This document shows, one piece after another, positions 1-9,605 of a stretch of 64,000 nt of DNA (positions are counted from its first letter, which is position 1; the number at the start of each line of letters is the position of its first letter). Source of the stretch: Fuerstiella sp. (GTDB taxonomy: Bacteria; Planctomycetota; Planctomycetia; Planctomycetales; Planctomycetaceae). The stretch spans positions 527,824-591,823 of the forward strand of contig JAKVAZ010000001.1 of the NCBI GenBank assembly GCA_022447225.1. The letters run 5' to 3'. Both the position numbers and the translations under genes were made by a program. Below the pieces are notes generated by a model. The model had not been told where the DNA came from, did no database searches, and was given only the letters and a program-made list of their open reading frames with translations.

Positions 1-56
1 ATCGTATTCGGACGCCAACGATTTTGTTTCTGCTGAATTCGTATGACGATTGTGTA

Positions 57-1175
57 TCAGGAAATTTGATGTTGCCGGACGAGATCCCAGTCCACGTCGA
101 CCCCCAGTCCCGGTCTGTCTGACAGAGTGGTGAATGGTCCGTCGATAATCAGAGGATCCCGGACAACTGAAAATTCGTGATACGAAGGTCCCAGACAATC
201 GCCGGGGATCGATTCAATCTGCACATTTGGAGTCGACACAACAAAGTGCATCATGGCGGCTGCGCCAACATCCCACTCCAGATTGGAACCGATTGTGCAG
301 GGGATGTTGTGTTCTTCTGCCAGGCAGGCCATTGCATGTGCCCGCTGAATACCTCCCTGTTTACCGGGGTACAGCGTTACGGCATCACAGCAGTTGTGCA
401 GGATCAGTTCCTGCAGCTGCACCTCGTCAAAACAGCTTTCATCGGCCAGGATCCTGATGCCCAGATCAGAACGTAAATTGCTCAGTTGTGTGTAGTTGCC
501 GCGACACAGCGGCTGTTCGACCAGGGCAATGTTGCAATCTGTCATCTGTTTCAGGCATGCACGCGCTGACGGATCAGCCCATCCTCCATTAGCGTCAATT
601 GTGAGTTCTATGTCCGGACCAATTGCCTGGCGGACTGCCTGGACTCGAGCCACGTCCTGCTCATCGCCTGTACCAACTTTAACTTTGATTGTCTGAAATC
701 CTGCCTTGACCCGCTGTGTCGCTCGTTCGGCTGCGATCTCCGGTGAATAAGCTCCCAAAGAAAACCGGTTACGTATGCTTAGCGGTCGAACTGCACCCCC
801 GAACAACTCATAGACCGGCTTGTTTTCCTCCTGACCGACCGCATCCCAGCAGGCCATTTCGATGGCAGATTTTGCGAACCAATTTCCCACAGCAACCGCA
901 TCCATGCGACCCATGATTGCGGAGATGTCACGCGGATTACATTCTTCCACAATACCAGCAAAGGTGTTTTTGATGATCGCAGCTGCTCCCCAGACGGTTT
1001 CACCACTCCAGCCGGCTGTCACGGTCGCTTCACCGGCGGCCGTGATGCCGTTGTCCGTTTGTAGTCTGACCAGAACAAATTCTGAGACATCATGACGCCC
1101 CAGAGCCGAAATCATGCGATAATCCGGCTTGAGCGGAATTCGAACGGGGATGGCTTCAATACGCGAAATTTTCAT
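57..1175 (-). CDS. Mandelate racemase/muconate lactonizing enzyme family protein (enolase superfamily)
   Basis: Enolase-superfamily enzyme of 372 residues, with an N-terminal capping domain followed by a modified TIM barrel. The barrel residues of the muconate-lactonizing subgroup are visible: a KxK pair (K164, K166), metal ligands D194 (IDANGG), E220 (VEQP) and D245 (ADES), and K271 on a later strand (YPGKQGG). These support proton abstraction next to a carboxylate with Mg2+ stabilising the enolate. The substrate cannot be read from sequence; dipeptide epimerase, cycloisomerase and o-succinylbenzoate synthase relatives share this layout. The ATG at 1175 has a GGGGA ribosome site about 9 bases upstream. 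It stands alone on the minus strand, divergent from the catabolic genes beginning at 2105, so a related substrate is possible but unproven. Confidence 0.88.
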   Translation of the reverse strand: MKISRIEAIPVRIPLKPDYRMISALGRHDVSEFVLVRLQTDNGITAAGEATVTAGWSGETVWGAAAIIKNTFAGIVEECNPRDISAIMGRMDAVAVGNWFAKSAIEMACWDAVGQEENKPVYELFGGAVRPLSIRNRFSLGAYSPEIAAERATQRVKAGFQTIKVKVGTGDEQDVARVQAVRQAIGPDIELTIDANGGWADPSARACLKQMTDCNIALVEQPLCRGNYTQLSNLRSDLGIRILADESCFDEVQLQELILHNCCDAVTLYPGKQGGIQRAHAMACLAEEHNIPCTIGSNLEWDVGAAAMMHFVVSTPNVQIESIPGDCLGPSYHEFSVVRDPLIIDGPFTTLSDRPGLGVDVDWDLVRQHQIS

Positions 1176-1512
1176 TTGTTACATATCCCCACTAAGTCTT
1201 ATTCGGCTGCTGCGCCAAGAGTACCGAAAATCCATCGCAGCGACACGGCACCGGTTCGCCAAAGTTTGTCACTTTACATTGGACCGCTGCAGCCGGCCGT
1301 GGTCCGGATGGACCCGCTGACGCGTGTTGTATCTCTGCTATTTTGATTGTCTTGCGTCAACGATTGGAGTGCACTATCGTCAGAGTCGGAATTTGTCAGC
1401 ACCTCTCAGGTGCATCATTCACATTGGCTGTCGATCGACGGTCTTCCCTGAAAAATCCGACTTCGTTCCGCGAACGTTTTGTTGTTATTTGAATCCACCA
1501 GGATTTCAATCA

Positions 1513-1920
1513 ATGGATTCCGCGACCGTCTTCCGTCCTCTGATACGTCCACCCACGGCGCTTCTGGACGATGGTATGAGTATGAGTACAGGTGAGACGT
1601 TTCGACTGCGTGCTGACATTACAACGGTCGGTCGAGCCGGGGCGGATATTAACAGTGCCGCACGACATGCAGATATCCAGTCAGCATTATTCGTCGTCAG
1701 TTAGAAGGCGAGTGGCAATGGTATCTCCGAGATCTCGACAGCAAAAACGGAACGTTTCTCAGAGTCTTCAAATGTTCTGTTGGGGCGCAAACAACCGTTC
1801 TGATAGGAGCGTATCGATAACAATACATTACTTCCTTCTTCGCAACAGCAGCCTCGGACCAACCCGGGTTCATTACTCGACATTATAATTCGTCATCCTA
1901 ATGTGGTTTCCCGGGTACCG
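1513..1920 (+). pseudogene. Decayed FHA-domain gene (frameshifted)
   Basis: Three reading frames joined end to end spell one forkhead-associated phosphopeptide-binding domain. Frame 1 from ATG 1513 gives ETFRLRADITTVGRAG (the GR core of FHA), frame 2 near 1650-1690 gives PHDMQISSQH (the SxxH motif), and frame 3 from about 1692 gives RRQLEGEWQWYLRDLDSKNG followed by TF (the NG motif with the preceding strand). Each change is +1, near 1650 and near 1690, and a third change near 1820 restores a short open stretch containing IIIRHPNVVSR. No single frame spans the domain, so the gene cannot make an intact protein unless the assembly is wrong at several points. FHA domains bind phosphothreonine peptides and are abundant in planctomycetes. 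The exact ends are uncertain. The rest of 1176-2104 shows no other gene. Confidence 0.65.
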
Positions 1921-2104
1921 GTTTTTCTGTAACACTCTTAGGTGATCGGTTTCTTCGGATCGTATGAAGTCTTCAATGAAAAATCGGCCAGTGTGAAGTT
2001 CTGGGGACGAACACTGTCAGATTCACTTAAGTCGTTCGGTTGCATGCAAAAACCTGAAATTCAAGAGATTCGGGTTTGTGCATTGGACCAGATGGGAAAT
2101 ATAT

Positions 2105-3043
2105 ATGTCAGAACCATTCGTCTATCTCAACGGAGAATTCGTCCCTGCATCGCAGGCTCATATCGCAATTTACGATGCCTCCGTTGTCCTGGGTGCAACC
2201 GTCACGGATATGACTCGGACGTTCGGTAAGGTTCCGTTTCGACTGGAAGATCACGTCGCCAGATTCTATCGGTCATGCCGGTACGCTCGAATCTCACCAA
2301 CGATCACCGCGGCAGAGACAACCGAAATCGCTCAGGAACTGATTCGTCGGAATTCTGAACTCCTTCACCCGCACCAGGATCTGGCACTGGTGAAGTTCAT
2401 CAGTCCCGGAGAACTACGTGTCTATACGGGTGCGGCGGGCCGGGCCGGAGATATGCCCCCAACGTACTGCATGCATACGTTTCCACTCCCGTTTAATTTT
2501 TGGCGGCACTACTTCACTGAGGGTGTGCATGTTGTGACACCATCAGTTCGGCACGTCCCGCCACAGTGCGTCGATCCAAAGATCAAATGTCGAAGTCGTA
2601 TGCACTGGTGGCTTGCGGATCAGGAAACACGCCTCGTTGATCCGAATGCAATCAGCCTGTGTCTGGATCTTGACGGAAACGTCACCGAAACCTCCGGTTC
2701 CAATTTTCTGATCTATACGGGCGATGAAATCGTGAGTCCAGGCCGCCGAAATGTCCTGCGCGGAGTCAGTGTACAAACGGTCTCGGAGTTGTGTCAGGAA
2801 CTGAATGTTTCGTTCGTGGAACGTGATTTCCAGATCCATGATGTCATCAACGCACGCGAAGCATTTCTTGCCAGCACTCCGTACTGTCTGGCTCCGGTGA
2901 CACAGGTGAACGGGATCCCTGTTGGAAACGGTCAACCTGGTACGATGCTTCACCGTTTGCTGGATCGGTGGAGCCAGCGTGTGGGAGTTAACATCATCGA
3001 ACAAATAACATCTACAGCACACGAGGCGGAGGCAGCGCGATGA
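2105..3043 (+). CDS. Class IV PLP-dependent aminotransferase (branched-chain aminotransferase / aminodeoxychorismate lyase fold)
   Basis: Fold type IV aminotransferase of 312 residues. The probable Schiff-base lysine is K161 in PKIKCRSRMHWWLAD, which aligns with the K-x3-NYLxxxLA signature of the family, and the cofactor-phosphate loop TETSGSN lies near residue 195. These enzymes transaminate branched-chain or D-amino acids or release pyruvate from aminodeoxychorismate; which applies here is not readable from sequence. A longer in-frame start exists at 2078, but the ATG at 2105 follows GGGAA and begins directly with the family N-terminus (MSEPFVYLNGEFVP). The stop overlaps the next start as ATGA at 3040-3043, so translation is probably coupled to the amidohydrolase. 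Confidence 0.87.
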   Translation: MSEPFVYLNGEFVPASQAHIAIYDASVVLGATVTDMTRTFGKVPFRLEDHVARFYRSCRYARISPTITAAETTEIAQELIRRNSELLHPHQDLALVKFISPGELRVYTGAAGRAGDMPPTYCMHTFPLPFNFWRHYFTEGVHVVTPSVRHVPPQCVDPKIKCRSRMHWWLADQETRLVDPNAISLCLDLDGNVTETSGSNFLIYTGDEIVSPGRRNVLRGVSVQTVSELCQELNVSFVERDFQIHDVINAREAFLASTPYCLAPVTQVNGIPVGNGQPGTMLHRLLDRWSQRVGVNIIEQITSTAHEAEAAR

Positions 3044-3999
3044 ATCGAGGACCGGACCGCAGGAGATGGATTGTTGCCTGTATGATTGTTCTGGCAGGCC
3101 GGAACTACGGTCACGTGATGGCTGACGACACAAAGCCCGATCTGGACATCATCGACTGCCACACTCATTTTTATGACCCGACTCGCCCGGAAGGCATTCC
3201 CTGGCCTGGAAAAGGATCGTCTCTCTATCGAACCGTTCTGCCAAAACATTTGCGCACTTTGAAGCATTTTCGCAGGGTGACCGGGACTGTCATCGTCGAA
3301 GCCAGCCCGCGTGTTGAGGACAATGCATGGCTGCTGGACGTAGCCAGGGATGATCCGTTCGTCGTTGGAATTGTCGGCAATCTGACGCCCGGTACACCGG
3401 AATTTGCGAATCAACTCAATCGATTTGCGGCCAATGAGCTGTTCCGGGGTATTCGAGTGTCATCCGGTTTGGTGCGGGAATTGATGGCAGAGAGCGATGT
3501 GACAGATCTAAAACTTCTGGCCGATCACGATCTGGCGCTGGATGTCAACGGCGGCCCCGACACACCGGCTGTGGTTGCAGAACTCGCTGCCCGTCTGCCC
3601 GAACTGCGGATCGTTCAGAATCACATTGGCAACGTTGCCATTACGTCTGCGTCGCCTCCTCGGGAGTGGCAGCAGGGGATTGAAGCTGCGGCAAAGCATC
3701 CCAATGTCTTCTGCAAGATTTCAGCACTTGTGGAAGGTGCGGCCCGTGACGGGAAAACGGCGCCGGTTGATCTGACATTTTACAGGCCGTATATCGATGT
3801 GGTCTGGAACGCGTTTGGCGATGATCGGGTCATTTACGGGAGTAACTGGCCGGTTTCAGAGTACGCGGCAGATTATCAAACCCTGCAGCGCCTCGTGATG
3901 GAATATGCGGCGGAAAAAGGCGACGAAGCCACCGCCAAATTTTTCTCACTGAATGCCGGACGCGCCTACAAATGGATCGAACGAACGGGACGTCGCTGA
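3040..3999 (+). CDS. Amidohydrolase family 2 protein (TIM-barrel lactonase/decarboxylase type), probably exported
   Basis: Amidohydrolase-2 superfamily metal hydrolase of 319 residues, related to L-fuconolactonase and 2-pyrone-4,6-dicarboxylate lactonase types. The strand-1 motif is DCHTHF (H41, H43), a barrel histidine sits in VQNHIGN (H195), and the strand-8 motif reads YGSNWP, with N269 where most relatives have aspartate. Residues 1-28 look like a signal peptide: an Arg-rich start, a hydrophobic stretch WIVACMIVLAG, and a possible cleavage after VMA. Family members hydrolyse lactones or decarboxylate small carboxylic acids. Its start overlaps the aminotransferase stop (ATGA), and the symporter follows 40 bases later, so the three probably serve uptake and breakdown of one substrate. 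The Asp-to-Asn change may alter metal use. Confidence 0.82.
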   Translation: MNRGPDRRRWIVACMIVLAGRNYGHVMADDTKPDLDIIDCHTHFYDPTRPEGIPWPGKGSSLYRTVLPKHLRTLKHFRRVTGTVIVEASPRVEDNAWLLDVARDDPFVVGIVGNLTPGTPEFANQLNRFAANELFRGIRVSSGLVRELMAESDVTDLKLLADHDLALDVNGGPDTPAVVAELAARLPELRIVQNHIGNVAITSASPPREWQQGIEAAAKHPNVFCKISALVEGAARDGKTAPVDLTFYRPYIDVVWNAFGDDRVIYGSNWPVSEYAADYQTLQRLVMEYAAEKGDEATAKFFSLNAGRAYKWIERTGRR

Positions 4000-4039
4000 T
4001 TTCTTCTCCATTGATTGTACCTGTCCTGCATACGTCACC

Positions 4040-5551
4040 ATGCACACACTCGATTACATCACCATTGTTTTGTACCTGCTGTTGGTGCTCGGTCTGGGAC
4101 TTGCCTTCCGACAGAATCAGTCGCGGCGGGAGTTCTTTGTAGCGAGCGGGTCGATGGGCTGGCTGCCTGTCGGGCTAAGTGTCATGGCGACGCTGTTCTC
4201 TTCCAACAGTTTCGTATTTTACCCTTCAGCAGCTTTTGGTAACAGTTTGCGGATTGGTCTCTCGCTGATCGCGTTTTCACTGATGATTCCGGTGGTGATC
4301 TGGGTGTTCATCCCGGCATATGCCCGACTTAAAGTGGAAACGGCATACGAATATCTGGAGCTGCGGTTTCACGTATCCGTTCGCACGCTTGCCAGCGGAC
4401 TGTTCGTGCTGTTGCGGATCGGCTGGATGGCTTCGGCGACTTATGCGGCATCTTTGGTCGTCTCGAGTGTGATGGGAGTTCCCGAGACGGCCGTGATTAT
4501 TGGCCTCGGAGTGGTGTCCATCGGTTACACAATGCTTGGTGGACTGCGAGCTGTGATGTGGACCGATGTGATTCAGTTCTTTGTGTTCGCCGCCACGATC
4601 CTGCTGACACTGGGTCTGATTCTGAACCTGACCGATTCCGGCATTGATGAGATCGTGGATTCCTACTTTGACGGGCGTGATGGTCTGATTATTGATTTTT
4701 CGCCGTCCATGGTTTTGCCCTACGGCAGCTGGGTGATGTTGATTGGCGTGTTTCTGGAGGGACTTTCGGCCTATGGTGTCGACCAGGTTGCGGTTCAGCG
4801 TTTTCTTTCTTCGCGATCAGAGCGAGCGTCACAACTGGGAGCTGCGATGAGTCTGGCCGCCACGTGGATCGTGGTTCCCGGTTTATTGATGATCGGCGTT
4901 GGGCTCTATTCCTGGTTCACTCAGCATCCGGCCGAACTGGGAGAAGGAACACTGTCCGAAATTCTGGCTGGTGATTCCAAAATTGCGGATCACGCCATGC
5001 CCGAATTTGTGCGTCTTCATTTTCCACCTGGGTTAGCGGGTTTGTTTCTTGCGGCATTGATGGCGGCCATCATGTCGAGTATCGATTCGGGAGTTCATTC
5101 CGTCACCACCGCACTGATAGTGGATTTTCGAGACAGACTGTTACCCGAACTTCGTCCAAAAGATGATGGTACTGAGGTGCTGTGGATTCGAATTTTGGTG
5201 GTTGTTGTCGGAACCATGGCCATTACGCTCGCCTGTTATGTGGAGCCGCTTGGCGACGTGTTTGATATCGGAAAGAAACTGACGGCTGCTTTTGGCGGAC
5301 CACTGCTGGCGATCTTTATTCTGGCTCTGTTTTCCCGTCGAGCGACTTCACTCGCGGTGTTAGTCAGTGTTTCGCTGTCCACCACACTGACGTTGTACCT
5401 GATGTCCACACAGGATTGGTTTTCCGTTTGGTACTGGCCGATTGGGTTTAGCACCACACTGATTCTGGGATACATCATGAGCTTTGCACAAACCGCCAGA
5501 CCTACCGAATACACGTTCTCTCAGATCATCCGCAATCACCCCGGACGTTGA
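4040..5551 (+). CDS. Sodium:solute symporter (SSS family)
   Basis: Multi-pass inner-membrane transporter of 503 residues with about 13 hydrophobic segments, beginning with DYITIVLYLLLVLGLGLAF and ending after SVWYWPIGFSTTLILGYIM. The family core motif around the sixth segment is present (GVDQVAVQRFLSSRS), as are the TM1 region with its LFSSNSF stretch and the MAAIMSSIDSG segment near the sodium site. SSS proteins couple Na+ entry to uptake of sugars, amino acids, proline, pantothenate or sialic acid; the substrate is not determined. The reading frame is open upstream to 3953, but that would overlap the previous gene, and MHTLDYITIV at 4040 is the natural N-terminus. It is third in the probable operon with the aminotransferase and amidohydrolase. 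Confidence 0.9.
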   Translation: MHTLDYITIVLYLLLVLGLGLAFRQNQSRREFFVASGSMGWLPVGLSVMATLFSSNSFVFYPSAAFGNSLRIGLSLIAFSLMIPVVIWVFIPAYARLKVETAYEYLELRFHVSVRTLASGLFVLLRIGWMASATYAASLVVSSVMGVPETAVIIGLGVVSIGYTMLGGLRAVMWTDVIQFFVFAATILLTLGLILNLTDSGIDEIVDSYFDGRDGLIIDFSPSMVLPYGSWVMLIGVFLEGLSAYGVDQVAVQRFLSSRSERASQLGAAMSLAATWIVVPGLLMIGVGLYSWFTQHPAELGEGTLSEILAGDSKIADHAMPEFVRLHFPPGLAGLFLAALMAAIMSSIDSGVHSVTTALIVDFRDRLLPELRPKDDGTEVLWIRILVVVVGTMAITLACYVEPLGDVFDIGKKLTAAFGGPLLAIFILALFSRRATSLAVLVSVSLSTTLTLYLMSTQDWFSVWYWPIGFSTTLILGYIMSFAQTARPTEYTFSQIIRNHPGR

Positions 5552-6065
5552 ACTGTTCTGAACGAACGGTTTGGTCCTCAGCGGAGCCAGGGACAGAAAA
5601 GTGCGGCGGCCGGGCGGCAGTAGATGCCTCTGGTTTGATTTCTGATTCAGGACCGCAGGACGAATATCTTTTGCGGGCCTGACAATACCAGGAGCTCCAC
5701 AGCGCGGTGTCTTCCGCGTCAGGATCGTCATGTGACAGGTTGAGTGATCCGCTGGTCCGTTTGAAAGAGTGGGCCATGTTTTCTCAACGGCCACCGACAT
5801 CTTCCGGACTTTAGTCGGCACTCAGACGGCCGCCGGGCTGATGTCCCGGGAGAATTTCGCTGAGAGTTCGGTGAATGACTTCCCGTCGTCTCTGACAATA
5901 TTCAAACGCTGACAGCGACAGCAATTCGATGTATGGTGGCTGGGTGTGACAAATGAGTCACGACCGATTTAGTACTATAGAAATCCGACTGCCGCGCTGA
6001 CAACAGCCACGAAAACATATCAGTGAAAGGTGTTGTGAAGCGGGACTCTGTGAGCCCATTCAATA
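5552..6065. other. Intergenic region, no gene recognised
   Basis: About 510 bases between the convergent symporter gene and the repeat-protein gene. Only short overlapping open frames without family resemblance or ribosome sites are present. I saw no convincing terminator with a T-tract and no RNA gene. Confidence 0.5.
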
Positions 6066-8198
6066 TTAATTTGCGAAGCTGGCCGGGGCGTTCCAAAACA
6101 TTTGCATTGTTTCTCTTGAGCAAAATAGATACAGCCGGTCCTGATACCACAGGGCGAATTCAAGCGAACCGGCATGTAGTTCACCGGAATTCACCAGTGA
6201 TACGATGTCTGCTCCGCCGATGGCCGGTGCGTACCGAGTTGGATTGGCTTCGAATCGATCTCGAGCGATCGCGGAACTGAAGTGATATGTGTTAGGTCCA
6301 AACCTGGATTCATGAGACACGGAACCTTCCGTCAGCTGTTTTGCTTCTCGCAACTGGACCGGACAGAAACCCATGAAACCGGTCATGTGTCGGCGGGCTT
6401 CAATTTTTTCACGTCGGGACTGTTGTTCGTCCGATGACTCACCGACACTCAGAGCGTGTTGTTGCCAGACATCAAATGGATGTTCTTCGGCGACGTCTGC
6501 TTGCAGGTGGGGGGCTTCAGCTGTTATGTGTTCTGTTTCTGCGACGTTGGTTGTTTCCTGCAACTCCTCATCATCTGTTTCATTCCGCATTTGGAACGGA
6601 TTGTCGAATTCTTCTTCAGAATATAATCGCACACCGGTAAAGGGATTCCGATGCTGTTCTGTCGATGAAACTTCCTGTTCCTCTTCTGTTGCAGGCTGCT
6701 TCGATGTTGACTGTTCTGCTGGAAACGCGTCCTGATCGGGGACCGTCGGTGTTTCATCGACAGTATCCAGATCCACATCCCAATCCAGATTGGGAATATC
6801 CTGGGAAACGGAGTCGGCCGTTTCGAACGGATTTACAAATTCGTCGGGTGGAAGTTTGTCGATGGGGGGAGCGGCAGGACGGATTGTGTCCGGAGTCTTC
6901 GGCTGAGACGCCGGACGGACGAGAACGGCTGGTTGATTTCCGGTGACTGCACGCGACAGCTGTCCCGGGACGGGTTGTATTGCGGGATTACGCTTGTGCG
7001 GTCCTGACGCACGATCCTGTCGCGAAACAATGGGCGTAGTTTTCTGTGCCCCGGTTTTGTTGCGGCGAAAACGGCCAAAAATCCTGGGCAGCAGGCCCTT
7101 TTTCCTCACAGCGGTTACTGATTTGGACTGAGACGGAGTTAATGTGTCTTTGCTGATGACTTTGGAAATTTGACCGAAGTGTTCCGGTTCCGAATTTGGA
7201 ACATCGTTGGAAACCGGTTCAGTACGTTCGAACGGATTTGCAAATCCGTTGGGTGAAATTCTGTCGACGGGAGTCGTCGCGGGGCGAGTTTTGCCTGAAG
7301 TATTCGGCTGAGATTTCGGACGGACGAGCCGAGCCGTCTGTTTTTGGGCGATCGCACGCGACTGTTGTTTCGGGACAGGTTGTGCTGTCCGACTGCGATT
7401 GCGCGGAGTTGACTGAGCGTGCCTGGGATCAACGGACCCAGCATTCTGTGTCACAGTTTTGTCGCGGCGAAAGCGGCTGAAAATCCCGGGCAGCAGTCGC
7501 TTTATCCTGGCAGGGGCTGTTGACTTCGATTCTGCCGGCGGCAACGTGCCCTTGTTGGATACCGAGCGAATTATGGCATCAGGCTTCTGGATGTCTTTGG
7601 AAACAGATTCCCCAGGTTGGAACAGGTCCACAATTCCTTCCGCCGGAATCATATTTTCGCCTGGACTTGAGGGGTGACCTGTATTTGGTGTCTTTGGTTG
7701 AGATACCGGGCGGACGAGACCGGTCGGATGATTGCTGGTGACCGCACGCGACTGTGATTGCGGGACAGACTGTGATGTGTGCTTGGGCGGGGCTAATGCA
7801 TGAGCGTCGCCGTGGACAACAGGCGGAGCTTGCTGAGCCGCGGTTTTGTTACGGCGAAAACGGCCGAAATTTCCGGGGATCGCTCGTTTTTCCATAGCTG
7901 GTGCAGGGGATGTTGCTTCGCGTTTTTTGACTCGGTCCATCCTTGGCGTCTTCGCATATGGAAGATCAGCCATCTTCATGGAAGGCATCTCCACGCCGGA
8001 TTCCCTGAACAGTTTTTGCAACTCCCTGTTGACGGACGATGTTCCGGACGACCTTGAGGGTGACGTTTGCCCATGAACGGCGACCGGAGAGGCAGCCTTG
8101 TCGGTACCATAGACGTAGCCGGTGGAAAGACTCACGACAGTCATTGTAAAGATACACAGTCTGCGTGCGTCGCGGAAATAAACACAGGGTTTGATCAT
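6066..8198 (-). CDS. Exported Pro/Ser-rich protein with three long internal repeats and a C-terminal YHS-like domain
   Basis: A 710-residue protein. Residues 1-32 resemble a signal peptide (Arg-containing start, CIFTMTVVSLSTGYVYG). Three degenerate copies of a roughly 130-residue unit follow, near 106-205, 234-336 and 367-470. Each opens with a basic block (FGRFRRNKT at 111, FSRFRRDKT at 240, FGRFRRNKT at 374), continues through LVRPxSQP, and ends with NPFE-type acidic residues and a DIPN-like motif. A Glu-rich linker (480-600) leads to a compact domain at about 605-680: GFMGFCPVQLR, SRFGPNTYHFSS and RYAPAIGGAD. That resembles the YHS-like domain of many planctomycete exported proteins, possibly metal-binding through C612. 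The repeats look disordered. Function is unknown. It is divergent from the S49 peptidase gene. Confidence 0.72.
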   Translation of the reverse strand: MIKPCVYFRDARRLCIFTMTVVSLSTGYVYGTDKAASPVAVHGQTSPSRSSGTSSVNRELQKLFRESGVEMPSMKMADLPYAKTPRMDRVKKREATSPAPAMEKRAIPGNFGRFRRNKTAAQQAPPVVHGDAHALAPPKHTSQSVPQSQSRAVTSNHPTGLVRPVSQPKTPNTGHPSSPGENMIPAEGIVDLFQPGESVSKDIQKPDAIIRSVSNKGTLPPAESKSTAPARIKRLLPGIFSRFRRDKTVTQNAGSVDPRHAQSTPRNRSRTAQPVPKQQSRAIAQKQTARLVRPKSQPNTSGKTRPATTPVDRISPNGFANPFERTEPVSNDVPNSEPEHFGQISKVISKDTLTPSQSKSVTAVRKKGLLPRIFGRFRRNKTGAQKTTPIVSRQDRASGPHKRNPAIQPVPGQLSRAVTGNQPAVLVRPASQPKTPDTIRPAAPPIDKLPPDEFVNPFETADSVSQDIPNLDWDVDLDTVDETPTVPDQDAFPAEQSTSKQPATEEEQEVSSTEQHRNPFTGVRLYSEEEFDNPFQMRNETDDEELQETTNVAETEHITAEAPHLQADVAEEHPFDVWQQHALSVGESSDEQQSRREKIEARRHMTGFMGFCPVQLREAKQLTEGSVSHESRFGPNTYHFSSAIARDRFEANPTRYAPAIGGADIVSLVNSGELHAGSLEFALWYQDRLYLFCSRETMQMFWNAPASFAN

Positions 8199-8490
8199 GA
8201 TCTGATTCTCTGTCGTCCGTGAACGTTCAAGTCATGGCCGCACCGGGTTCGTGAGCGGCAATAACGTGGAGTTGGCAGCGATTCTTGAAATCGGGCTGTC
8301 ACACGGTGTACCTATCGACAGTTCCGATTGTTCGGATACTCGGGCAAGTAACGGTTTTTGCCTCTGTATAAAGGAGAATACGTGCAGGAACTGCATAATC
8401 TGAATACCCGGCAGACTTGAACCGAACCCCCTGTTTTCACAAAGTCCGCAGTGACAAGTCACTGAACGCGTATTCAAAAAGAGTGAATCG

Positions 8491-9537
8491 ATGAATCGAG
8501 ATAACACAGTTTCAGCAGGAGAATCGGCGACGATGTCCGGCGGAACCATCGTGGTCAGGGTCGAATCAGATCGGTCGCACGCCCGCAGAAATCTGGGAAG
8601 TCTGATTCTGTTAGGGTTGTTGGCGGCTTCCGTGATGATGAACCTCGCATTGATTGCCGGATCGGCAGTGAGTGACTCGTCACTGAACACTGTGCGGCAG
8701 GTTCATCGTGACGGCAGTCTTGACTCGCAGAACAAAATAGCGGTCATTCGGTTTTCCGGCACGATTATGCCTCCGTTCACCGATCGATGGATTAAGCAGA
8801 TACGTCACGCTGCTGAGGACGACGTGGTTCAGGGAGTGTTACTGGAAATTGACAGTCCAGGCGGCCTGGTCGCTGACAGTCATCAGATCTACCACGAATT
8901 ACAGAAACTGCGGGTCATCAAACCTGTTTATGTTGCCATGAAACGGATGGCAGCGTCAGGTGGATATTATGTTGCGATGGGGGCGGGCCCGGACGGTCTG
9001 GTCTTTGCGGAACCTACCACCTGGACCGGTTCGATTGGTGTCATTCTCCCTCGATACAACGCCGCTGAACTGGCGTCGAATTTAGGCGTTAAAACCGAGC
9101 CACTGGTGACCGGACCACTCAAGGGCAGTTTAAGTCCGTTTCGGGATCTGCGGGAAGATGAACGAGTGGTTTGGGAAACCATCATTGATGATTCCTTCCG
9201 GCGATTTATTGCAGTGATTGCTGACAACCGAAAGAGTCTCGATACGGAATCTGTCAAAAAACTGGCGACCGGTCAGGTGTATACCACGACTCAGGCTATA
9301 CAGAACGGACTGGTGGATGAAACGGGATTCGTGGATGATGCGATTACTGCACTGGCGGAATCACTGAATCTCGCTGACTATGAAGTTGTCGACTACACGT
9401 CGCCGACGGGACTGATTGAAGTCTTACTTGGCAGTCAGGAATCACCGCCCGGCATTCTGGACCGATTGCTGCAAGCGGGGGTACCGCGAGCGTTCTACTA
9501 TTGCTCCTGGAATCCCGTGATTCCGGTGCGTCGTTAG
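8491..9537 (+). CDS. sppA: Membrane-anchored S49 family peptidase (SppA-like signal peptide peptidase)
   Basis: Short-form SppA-like serine protease of 348 residues with one N-terminal membrane anchor (about 30-52, LILLGLLAASVMMNLALIAG) and the catalytic domain outside the cytoplasm. The Ser/Lys dyad is visible: nucleophile S156 in MAASGGYYVA and general base K211 in GPLKGSLSPF. The ClpP-like strand VLLEIDSPGG is also present. Members degrade cleaved signal peptides within the membrane. It lies directly upstream of the lipoprotein N-acyltransferase gene (68-base gap to the chosen start), so both probably belong to an envelope-protein maturation unit. No strong ribosome site is seen before ATG 8491 (AAGAG about 6 bases upstream). 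Confidence 0.88.
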   Translation: MNRDNTVSAGESATMSGGTIVVRVESDRSHARRNLGSLILLGLLAASVMMNLALIAGSAVSDSSLNTVRQVHRDGSLDSQNKIAVIRFSGTIMPPFTDRWIKQIRHAAEDDVVQGVLLEIDSPGGLVADSHQIYHELQKLRVIKPVYVAMKRMAASGGYYVAMGAGPDGLVFAEPTTWTGSIGVILPRYNAAELASNLGVKTEPLVTGPLKGSLSPFRDLREDERVVWETIIDDSFRRFIAVIADNRKSLDTESVKKLATGQVYTTTQAIQNGLVDETGFVDDAITALAESLNLADYEVVDYTSPTGLIEVLLGSQESPPGILDRLLQAGVPRAFYYCSWNPVIPVRR

Positions 9538-9605
9538 TCCATTCTCGGCAGACTGGAGACGCGTATCCAGGTACGAGCTGTTCATTGAATAAAGGGTCTG
9601 TGGAC

